Shown here: one piece after another, positions 1-5,918 of the stretch | How positions within the stretch are numbered: position 1 is the first letter of the stretch | How the letters are laid out: each line of letters opens with the position of its first letter | DNA from: Peptococcaceae bacterium | Lineage (GTDB): Bacteria > Bacillota > Peptococcia > Peptococcales > Peptococcaceae | DNA: 5,918 nucleotides | Assembly: GCA_017622155.1 (NCBI GenBank) | Contig: JAGARS010000022.1 | Coordinates: forward strand, 1 to 5,918 | Reading direction: 5' to 3' | Notes under the pieces: model-generated | Database searches by the model: none | The model's input: only the letters and a program-made list of their open reading frames with translations | Told to the model about the DNA's origin: nothing | Position numbers and translations under genes: made by a program

Positions 1-1013
1 AGCTTGCCGAACTGGGTATCGGCAAAATTGCCACGGTATCCGGGCGTTACTATGCAATGGACCGTGACAACCGCTGGGAGCGGGTAGAAAAAGCATATCA
101 GGCCATGACACAAGGCATTGGTGAATTTGCACCGAGTGCTGTAGAAGCGGTGCAGCAGTCTTATGACAAAGGGGAAACAGACGAATTTGTACTGCCGACT
201 GTGATACAGGCTGATGGCCGACCGACTGCCAAAATTGGCGCAGGCGACGGTGTGATTTTCTTTAATTTCCGTGGCGACAGAGCCCGTGAAATTACCAAAG
301 CCTTTGTGAACAAAGATTTTGATGGCTTTAGCCGTGAATATTTAGGTGTCAATTATGTGGCTATGACCCAGTATGAAGAAGGCCTGGATGTGACAGTAGC
401 ATTCCCGCCGCAGGATTTGCAGAATACACTAGGGCAGGTGCTGGCGAATCATCAGATTAAGCAGTTCCGTGTGGCTGAAACTGAAAAATATGCCCACGTG
501 ACATTCTTCTTTAATGGCGGTGTAGAAGATCCCAACCCTTTAGAAGATCGTTTGCTGGTGCCGTCTCCGAAGGTAGCCACCTATGATTTGCAGCCGGAGA
601 TGAGTGCTATTGCCGTGAAAGATAATCTGGTACAAACCATTCAAAAGGGTGAATATCCATTTATTTTAGTGAATTTTGCCAATACCGACATGGTAGGGCA
701 CACCGGTATTCCGGAGGCTGCACAGAAAGCAGTGGAAACTGTTGATGCCTGTGTAGGTGAAGTGGCAGAGGCTGTTCAAAAAGCCGGCGGTGTACTTTTG
801 ATTACGGCTGACCATGGCAACGCAGAGCAGATGGTAGACCCGGTAAAAGGGACTCCTCATACAGCGCATACCGCTAATCCGGTACCGTTTGTTGTGGTGT
901 CTGACCGGTATCAGACAGCGAAAAACGGCTCTCTGCAGGATGTGGCACCGACGGTGCTGAAACTGCTGGGGATTGAGAAACCGGCTGATATGACAGGCAG
1001 CAGCTTAATTTAG
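1..1013 (+). CDS. gpmI: 2,3-bisphosphoglycerate-independent phosphoglycerate mutase, 3' part (5' end outside window)
   Basis: Cytosolic glycolytic enzyme that interconverts 3-phosphoglycerate and 2-phosphoglycerate without a bisphosphoglycerate cofactor, in the alkaline phosphatase superfamily. The reading frame is open from the left edge (first full codon at base 3) and encodes 336 visible residues; family members are about 510, so roughly 170 N-terminal residues, including the phosphorylated serine, lie outside. The visible part opens with GIGKIATVSGRYYAMDRDNRW, a family hallmark. NFRGDRARE (about residues 88-96) supplies substrate-binding arginines. NTDMVGHTG (227-235) carries a metal-binding Asp and His, TADHGNAEQM (268-277) the second Asp-His pair, and PHTAHT (285-290) the last metal His. 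The end (GIEKPADMTGSSLI) is typical and intact. The ATG at 57 is internal, not the start. The gene is followed after 67 bases by eno, which uses its product, and the two are probably cotranscribed. Identification is secure. Confidence 0.97.
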   Translation, partial: LAELGIGKIATVSGRYYAMDRDNRWERVEKAYQAMTQGIGEFAPSAVEAVQQSYDKGETDEFVLPTVIQADGRPTAKIGAGDGVIFFNFRGDRAREITKAFVNKDFDGFSREYLGVNYVAMTQYEEGLDVTVAFPPQDLQNTLGQVLANHQIKQFRVAETEKYAHVTFFFNGGVEDPNPLEDRLLVPSPKVATYDLQPEMSAIAVKDNLVQTIQKGEYPFILVNFANTDMVGHTGIPEAAQKAVETVDACVGEVAEAVQKAGGVLLITADHGNAEQMVDPVKGTPHTAHTANPVPFVVVSDRYQTAKNGSLQDVAPTVLKLLGIEKPADMTGSSLI

Positions 1014-1024
1014 TTACTCTTTAC

Positions 1025-2367
<1,343 letters not shown>

Positions 2368-2394
2368 ACTGCCAGAGAAAACTGAATTTTTTCA

Positions 2395-2423
2395 TTGCTT
2401 TTTGTCTGCTCTTCTGCTAGAAT
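2395..2423 (+). promoter_or_regulatory. Putative sigma-70-type extended -10 promoter for secG
   Basis: TTGCTT (2395-2400), a 17-base spacer, then TAGAAT (2418-2423), preceded by TGC that gives an extended -10. Transcription would start near 2430, about 33 bases before the GTG of secG. As no terminator is visible after eno, secG may be read both from upstream and from this promoter. Predicted from sequence only. Confidence 0.55.
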
Positions 2424-2448
2424 AGGCATATTGAGTAGAAATTGGTGA

Positions 2449-2454
2449 AAGGGG
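2449..2454 (+). promoter_or_regulatory. Ribosome binding site that sets the secG start
   Basis: AAGGGG lies 8 bases before the GTG at 2463. The in-frame TTG at 2442 and GTG at 2445 lie upstream of or next to this site, have no Shine-Dalgarno of their own, and would fall within about 15 bases of the predicted transcript start. GTG 2463 is therefore preferred. Confidence 0.7.
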
Positions 2455-2462
2455 ATTTTACA

Positions 2463-2684
2463 GTGACAATTCTGTTAACAGTTCTGCAGGTTATTGCTTG
2501 CGTTGGGTTAATTGCTACCGTTTTATTGCAGTCCGGTAAAAGTGCTGGTTTATCCGGTTCCATTACTGGTGGTGCAGAAACCTTTTTTGGTAAAAAAGGT
2601 ATGGATGATAAATTTGCAACATGGTCTAAAGTGTTTGCAGTAGCTTTCATGGCTCTGACATTCATCATGGCTGTGTTAGGCTAA
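2463..2684 (+). CDS. secG: Protein translocase subunit SecG
   Basis: Small accessory subunit of the SecYEG channel in the cytoplasmic membrane, which aids SecA-driven protein export. From GTG 2463 it is 73 residues, the normal size for SecG (about 70-80). It has two membrane segments (about 3-22 and 53-72) joined by a cytoplasmic loop with the family motif LLQSGKSAGLSGSITGG (21-37), followed by AETFFGKKGMDDK (38-50). The gene starts 95 bases after eno, a neighbour pairing common in Firmicutes, although its function is unrelated to glycolysis. An earlier TTG or GTG start (2442/2445) would add up to 7 residues (MVKGDFT), but the AAGGGG site argues against it. A strong terminator follows 18 bases after the stop. 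Identity is confident; the exact start is less so. Confidence 0.93.
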   Translation: MTILLTVLQVIACVGLIATVLLQSGKSAGLSGSITGGAETFFGKKGMDDKFATWSKVFAVAFMALTFIMAVLG

Positions 2685-2702
2685 TAATAAATAAGCTTCG
2701 TT

Positions 2703-2735
2703 AGGCACTGACATTTGTCGGTGCCTTTTTTCTTT
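2703..2735 (+). terminator. Rho-independent terminator after secG
   Basis: AGGCACTGAC, loop ATTT, GTCGGTGCCT: a 10-bp stem (2703-2712 with 2717-2726) with one G-T pair, followed directly by TTTTTT (2726-2731) and a further T-rich stretch. It closes the gpmI-eno-secG unit and insulates it from the tct promoter about 45 bases downstream. Confidence 0.93.
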
Positions 2736-2776
2736 GCAGTAAAAAGAAAATAACATAGGAAGTATTGCGGGAGATA

Positions 2777-2805
2777 TTGACAGAAAATTGACTTCATTTT
2801 ATAAT
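2777..2805 (+). promoter_or_regulatory. Perfect-consensus sigma-70-type promoter for tctC
   Basis: TTGACA (2777-2782), exactly 17 bases, then TATAAT (2800-2805): both hexamers and the spacing match the consensus. Transcription should start near 2812, giving a leader of about 47 bases before the tctC ATG. The surrounding sequence is AT-rich. ATTGAC occurs twice, 11 bases apart (2776 and 2787), with another ATTG at 2764, so a regulator could bind here. The rest of the spacer from 2736 to 2776 shows nothing else recognisable. Confidence 0.88.
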
Positions 2806-2843
2806 CAATGTAAGTAAAATCACCAGATAAATGGTGAAAAAAT

Positions 2844-2850
2844 GGGAGGG
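2844..2850 (+). promoter_or_regulatory. Ribosome binding site of tctC
   Basis: GGGAGGG lies 8 bases before the ATG at 2859. A weak inverted repeat just upstream (TCACC 2820-2824 with GGTGA 2833-2837, 8-base loop) could form a small leader hairpin that leaves this site free. Confidence 0.8.
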
Positions 2851-2858
2851 AAACCAAC

Positions 2859-3842
2859 ATGAAAAAGAAAATTGCATTATTACTGATTGCGTCTATGATG
2901 TTCATGCTGTGCGCTTGCGGCGGCAACAAAGATGCAAACCAGGGCGGTCAGAGCGGCGAAGCTTGGAAACCGGACGGTCCTGTTACTATGATCGTATCCT
3001 ACAAAGCTGGGAACGGTACAGACCTGACTGCTCGTATTTTAGCACAGCATGCTGAAAAATACATCGGTCAGACAATCGTTATTGAAAACGTAGACGGCGG
3101 TTCCGGCTCTATCGGCTGGTCCAAATTAGCAGAAGCTGAAGCAGATGGTATGACTATCGGTTTTATCAACCTGCCTAACTTCAACAGCTCCATCGTAAAA
3201 GGTTTAGGTACCTACACAATTGATGACTTTACTGCAATCTGCAACCACGTAACAGAAACTTCTATCGTTGTTGTTCGTGCGGATGACAGCAGATTCGAAA
3301 CACTGGAAGATTTAGTTGCTTACGGTAAAGCAAACGATGGCAAACTGATTGCTTCCACCAATGGTGCACAGGCTTCCAACCACATCGGTGCACAGGCATT
3401 TGCCAACTCCGCAGGTTTCACATACATCGACCTGCCACAGGGTAACACAGCAGACGAACTGTTAAGCTTACGCGGCGGCGAATCTGATTTCTGCGTAGTA
3501 AAAGTAGCTGATATTTCCGGTATGCAGTCTGAAGTACGTGTACTGGCTAGCTTCTCTGCTGAACGTTTAGCAGAATATCCGGATGTGCCAACTCTGGGTG
3601 AACTGGGCTACTATGACCAGTGGTTAGGTTCTTCTCGTCTGGTTGCTGCACCTGCCGGTGTATCTCCGGAAGTAGTTGCATTCTATGAAGATGCATTTAA
3701 ACAGGCTATGGAAGATGCTGAATATTTAGAAGATGCTGCAAGCTTTGCAACAGATTATCAGAATGCTGAAGATACAGCTGCTTTGATGGCTGCGCAGCAG
3801 GCATTTACTGAAGGTTTAAGCGACGGTTTCTGGTACGAATAA
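2859..3842 (+). CDS. tctC: Tripartite tricarboxylate transporter substrate-binding lipoprotein (TctC/Bug family)
   Basis: Extracytoplasmic binding protein of a TctCBA system; it should capture an organic acid and pass it to TctA/TctB in the membrane. The 327 residues are family length. The N-terminus is a lipoprotein signal: KKK, a hydrophobic stretch (5-17), then lipobox LCAC with Cys20 as the lipidated residue, followed by a Gly/Asn/Gln-rich linker to about residue 35. The first binding motif VTMIVSYKAGNGTDLTAR (42-59) corresponds to the family's IVPFxAGGxxDxxAR; the second, VIENVDGGSGSIG (74-86), to VVENRPGAGGxIG. Both deviate (Ser-Tyr-Lys for Pro-Phe; Val-Asp for Arg-Pro), so the ligand may differ from citrate. 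ADGMTIGF (95-102) and a later PDVPTLGELGY are further family features. A consensus promoter and strong ribosome binding site precede it, a terminator follows it, and almost all its glycine codons are GGT/GGC (I found one GGG in about 32), which together suggest high expression. Substrate is unknown. Confidence 0.93.
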   Translation: MKKKIALLLIASMMFMLCACGGNKDANQGGQSGEAWKPDGPVTMIVSYKAGNGTDLTARILAQHAEKYIGQTIVIENVDGGSGSIGWSKLAEAEADGMTIGFINLPNFNSSIVKGLGTYTIDDFTAICNHVTETSIVVVRADDSRFETLEDLVAYGKANDGKLIASTNGAQASNHIGAQAFANSAGFTYIDLPQGNTADELLSLRGGESDFCVVKVADISGMQSEVRVLASFSAERLAEYPDVPTLGELGYYDQWLGSSRLVAAPAGVSPEVVAFYEDAFKQAMEDAEYLEDAASFATDYQNAEDTAALMAAQQAFTEGLSDGFWYE

Positions 3843-3884
3843 TCAGAATGATTGAAATATTTCTTGTGAAAGCTTGAAATATAT

Positions 3885-3916
3885 AAAGAAGGGCAGGGCC
3901 ACTGCCCTTCTTTTTT
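3885..3916 (+). terminator. Strong intrinsic terminator between tctC and tctB
   Basis: AAAGAAGGGCAG, loop GGCCA, CTGCCCTTCTTT: a perfect 12-bp stem (3885-3896 with 3902-3913) running into a T tract (3911-3916). It lies 42 bases after the tctC stop and about 30 before tctB. There is no convincing promoter between it and tctB, so tctBA is probably transcribed by partial read-through, leaving tctC as the major message. Confidence 0.92.
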
Positions 3917-3934
3917 GTGATAGTATGTGAAAGC

Positions 3935-3940
3935 GGGGGA
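3935..3940 (+). promoter_or_regulatory. Ribosome binding site that bears on the tctB start
   Basis: GGGGGA within AAGCGGGGGAT. It lies 5 bases before TTG 3946 and 11 before ATG 3952. The spacing slightly favours TTG and codon preference favours ATG; the protein differs by only two residues (MK). Confidence 0.55.
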
Positions 3941-3945
3941 TACGC

Positions 3946-4395
3946 TTGAAAATGAAAAAAACGGATATCGGCGTAGTGGTGTTTATGTATGCTGTGTGTG
4001 CGTTCTTCTATGTACATATGCTGGATTTGCATCCAAACAGCCAGACATATCCGAGATTTACCATTGTATTGCTGTTTGGGCTGACCACGTTATATTTGGC
4101 GCAGATGATTTTGAATGCCAAAAAACACGGTGTGGAAAGCGGTGTTGACAAAGTATTTGACGGATTCCAGATCGTACAGTTCTTTGTATGTCTGGCATTG
4201 GTGATTGTATATCTGCTGATGATGAAGTTTTTAGGCTTCTTCGTGGCGACCATTGTATTTATGATTGCTGCGCTGTTGTATTTGGGTGTGCCAAAAGTGC
4301 ATACAGCGATTGCGGTTGTGGCAATTAATCTGCTGGTTTATTTTGCATTTGTACAGTTCCTGGGTGTAAAACTGCCTGCAGGATTGCTGTTTTAA
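3946..4395 (+). CDS. tctB: Tripartite tricarboxylate transporter small membrane subunit (TctB family)
   Basis: Small integral membrane partner of TctA; its exact role in transport is poorly understood in the family as a whole. It is 149 residues from TTG 3946 (147 from ATG 3952), the usual size. The sequence is strongly hydrophobic with likely membrane segments at about 8-26, 38-57, 76-93, 95-113 and 118-138, the middle pair being nearly continuous. Family-like features are the N-terminal KKTDIG, PNSQTYPRF (30-38) after the first segment, a charged cytoplasmic-type stretch (58-73), LGFFVAT (96-102) in the central helix pair, and the ending LGVKLPAGLLF. Identification rests on this pattern and on lying between tctC and tctA in the canonical C-B-A order; TctB proteins are poorly conserved. 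It begins 103 bases after tctC, beyond a terminator. Its TAA overlaps the ribosome binding site of tctA, so translation of the two is probably coupled. Confidence 0.88.
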   Translation: MKMKKTDIGVVVFMYAVCAFFYVHMLDLHPNSQTYPRFTIVLLFGLTTLYLAQMILNAKKHGVESGVDKVFDGFQIVQFFVCLALVIVYLLMMKFLGFFVATIVFMIAALLYLGVPKVHTAIAVVAINLLVYFAFVQFLGVKLPAGLLF

Positions 4396-4402
4396 GGAGG
4401 GG
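4394..4402 (+). promoter_or_regulatory. Ribosome binding site of tctA overlapping the tctB stop codon
   Basis: AAGGAGGGG begins within the TAA of tctB (4393-4395) and its AGGAGG core ends 7 bases before the tctA ATG at 4408. The arrangement supports translational coupling of the two membrane subunits and fixes the tctA start. Confidence 0.85.
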
Positions 4403-4407
4403 ACAAG

Positions 4408-5918
4408 ATGATTGAAACATTACAGTTGATGGCGGCTGGTTTTGTGAATGCCTTGCTCCCGATGAACTTAATTATGATGATTGCCGGTGTAACACTGGGT
4501 ATTATTATCGGCTGCCTGCCGGGGCTGTCCGCTGCTATGGGGGTAGCACTGATGCTGCCGCTGACATTTACCATGGAGCCTGAAACAGGGCTGATTGTAC
4601 TGGGGGCAATTTACTGCGGTGCAATCTTCGGTGGGTCTATTTCTGCTATTCTGATTCATACACCGGGGACTCCCGCTTCCGCAGCTACAGCTATTGAAGG
4701 GTATCAGATGACATTGAAAGGCCAGGCGGGGAAAGCACTGGCAACTGCTTGCTGGAGCTCTTTCTGGGGCGGTTTGTTAAGCTGTATTTCTTTGTATTTC
4801 TTTGCTCCGCTGTTGGCACAGCTGGCATTAAAGTTTATGTCGGCTGAATATTTCTGGCTGAGTCTGTTTGGCTTAACCGTTATCGCAGGGGTAGCCAGCA
4901 AATCTTTAGTCAAAGGGCTGATGTCCGGTGCTTTGGGGCTTTTGATTTCCACCATCGGGCTTGACCCGATTACCGGTACACAGCGCTTTATGTTTGGTCA
5001 TGCTTTTTTGGCAGAAGGTATCAATGTAACTTGTGCACTGATTGGTTTATTCTCTATGTCTCAGGTATTTATACTGGCGGAAAAGAAAATTGTAGAACGT
5101 GCCAAAGCAGCAAAGTTTACCGATAAAATTGCATTAACCAAAGAAGAGAGAAAAAGAATCCGCCCAACTATTATTCGTTCCTGGCTGATTGGGAATGTGG
5201 TAGGGATTCTGCCTGGGGCAGGTGCTTCTATTGCTTGCTTTATGGGGTACAACAATGCCAAATCTTTCTCTAAACACAAAGAAGAGTTCGGAAAAGGGTC
5301 CATTGAAGGGGTTGCAGGGTCTGAAGCTGCCAACAATGCTGTTACCGGCGGTTCTCTGATTCCAACATTGACATTGGGGATTCCCGGTGAATCTGTAACA
5401 GCGGTACTGATGGGCGGCCTGATTATCCAGGGCTTACAGCCGGGGCCGGAATTGTTTACCACATACGCAGATATGACATACACCTTCTTTGCAGGGTTTG
5501 TGCTGGTACAGTTTGCAATGCTGGCAATTGGTATGCTGGGCTGTCGTGCATTCGCACAGATTTCCCGTTTGTCTGATGCAATTCTGATTCCTTGCGTAAC
5601 AGTACTGTGTGTGGTGGGTTCTTATGCAATCCACAGAAACTTTAACGATGTAATCGTAATGTTTATTTTTGGTTTATTAGGCTATGCTATGCGTAAGTTT
5701 GATCTGAACACCGCAGCAGTTGTACTGGCTCTGATTTTAGGGCCAATCGGTGAAAAAGGGCTGCGCAATGCATTGCGTGCTTCTCAGGGCGACATCGGTG
5801 TACTGTTTGGTTCTCCTGTATGCTGGGTGCTGATTGCATTGTGCGTGGTAGGTATTTTCTCTCCGATTCTGATGAATATGTTTGAGAAGAAGGTATCCGG
5901 CACCTCAATGAAAGAAGC
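4408..5918 (+). CDS. tctA: Tripartite tricarboxylate transporter large membrane subunit (TctA family), 3' end cut by window
   Basis: Main membrane subunit of the TctCBA transporter, expected to carry the organic acid across the cytoplasmic membrane using an ion gradient. From ATG 4408 the frame stays open for 503 codons to the right edge. TctA proteins are about 500 residues and the last visible part (FEKKVSGTSMKEA) is a polar tail, so only a few codons should be missing. Conserved family motifs appear in order: GCLPGLSAAMG (35-45) and, in a repeat-like position in the second half, GILPGAGASIA (266-276); GAIFGGSISAILIHTPGTPAS (71-91); GLDPITGTQRFMFG (184-197); a charged cytoplasmic loop rich in Lys, Arg and Glu (225-255); EAANNAVTGGSLIPTLTLG (306-324) then IPGESVTAVLMG (325-336); and GLQPGP (342-347). 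Many hydrophobic segments are consistent with about 10-12 membrane helices. Glycine is often GGG here (24 counted), unlike tctC or eno. Family assignment is secure; substrate is not shown. Confidence 0.96.
   Translation, partial: MIETLQLMAAGFVNALLPMNLIMMIAGVTLGIIIGCLPGLSAAMGVALMLPLTFTMEPETGLIVLGAIYCGAIFGGSISAILIHTPGTPASAATAIEGYQMTLKGQAGKALATACWSSFWGGLLSCISLYFFAPLLAQLALKFMSAEYFWLSLFGLTVIAGVASKSLVKGLMSGALGLLISTIGLDPITGTQRFMFGHAFLAEGINVTCALIGLFSMSQVFILAEKKIVERAKAAKFTDKIALTKEERKRIRPTIIRSWLIGNVVGILPGAGASIACFMGYNNAKSFSKHKEEFGKGSIEGVAGSEAANNAVTGGSLIPTLTLGIPGESVTAVLMGGLIIQGLQPGPELFTTYADMTYTFFAGFVLVQFAMLAIGMLGCRAFAQISRLSDAILIPCVTVLCVVGSYAIHRNFNDVIVMFIFGLLGYAMRKFDLNTAAVVLALILGPIGEKGLRNALRASQGDIGVLFGSPVCWVLIALCVVGIFSPILMNMFEKKVSGTSMKE

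Noticed and set aside
57..59. ATG at 57 as the start of gpmI
   Set aside because: Family-conserved sequence (GIGKIATVSGRYYA) continues in frame upstream to the window edge, so this Met is internal.
2368..2394. Terminator after eno suggested by CAG...CTG followed by TTTTTT
   Set aside because: Only three base pairs around a loop of six A/G bases; too weak for an intrinsic terminator.
2831..3055. 74-codon + strand frame overlapping the start of tctC
   Set aside because: It overlaps the tctC leader and coding sequence in another frame, its start precedes the GGGAGGG site, and its product is Arg/Cys-rich without family features.
3861..3887. Possible promoter (TTCTTG and TATAAA) upstream of tctB
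   Set aside because: The spacer is only 15 bases and the transcript would begin at or in the terminator hairpin, so it could not efficiently serve tctBA.
5061..5483. 140-codon open frame on the minus strand inside tctA
   Set aside because: It is wholly antisense to a strongly conserved TctA region (residues about 220-358), shows no recognisable family or ribosome binding site, and is explained by the codon pattern of the sense gene.

Overview
The window carries the end of a central-metabolism gene cluster followed by a tripartite transporter operon, all on the + strand. In order: the 3' two-thirds of gpmI (cofactor-independent phosphoglycerate mutase), eno (complete enolase), secG (small Sec translocon subunit), then tctC, tctB and tctA (binding lipoprotein, small membrane subunit and large membrane subunit of a TctCBA-type tripartite tricarboxylate transporter). 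tctA runs off the right edge and probably lacks only its last few codons.

The gpmI-eno-secG order is a common end to the glycolytic cluster of Firmicutes. The binding protein has a lipobox rather than a plain cleaved signal peptide, and the ribosome binding sites are strong G-rich Shine-Dalgarno sequences. Together these suggest a Firmicute, possibly of the Negativicutes (Acidaminococcus/Phascolarctobacterium-like). The genus is a guess and was not tested by any search.

Layout: 1-1013 gpmI (5' truncated); 1014-1080 a short spacer holding a GC-rich perfect palindrome that looks like a REP-type element, then the eno ribosome binding site; 1081-2367 eno; 2368-2462 a spacer with an extended -10 promoter; 2463-2684 secG with a GTG start; 2703-2735 a strong intrinsic terminator closing this unit; 2777-2805 a perfect-consensus sigma-70 type promoter; 2859-3842 tctC; 3885-3916 a strong intrinsic terminator inside the tct cluster; 3946-4395 tctB; 4408-end tctA. 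No gene-free stretch exceeds about 175 bases.

GpmI and enolase catalyse consecutive steps of lower glycolysis (3-phosphoglycerate to 2-phosphoglycerate to phosphoenolpyruvate). SecG assists protein export. TctC should capture an organic acid outside the membrane and deliver it to the TctA/TctB channel. The promoter, the terminator after tctC and the contrast in glycine codon use between tctC and tctA all suggest that the binding protein is made in large excess over the membrane subunits. The substrate cannot be told from the sequence. I see no clearly novel system, CRISPR array, transposase gene, tRNA or rRNA. The less ordinary points are the REP-like palindrome before eno, the small inverted repeat over the eno Shine-Dalgarno, and the internal terminator and repeats around tctC.
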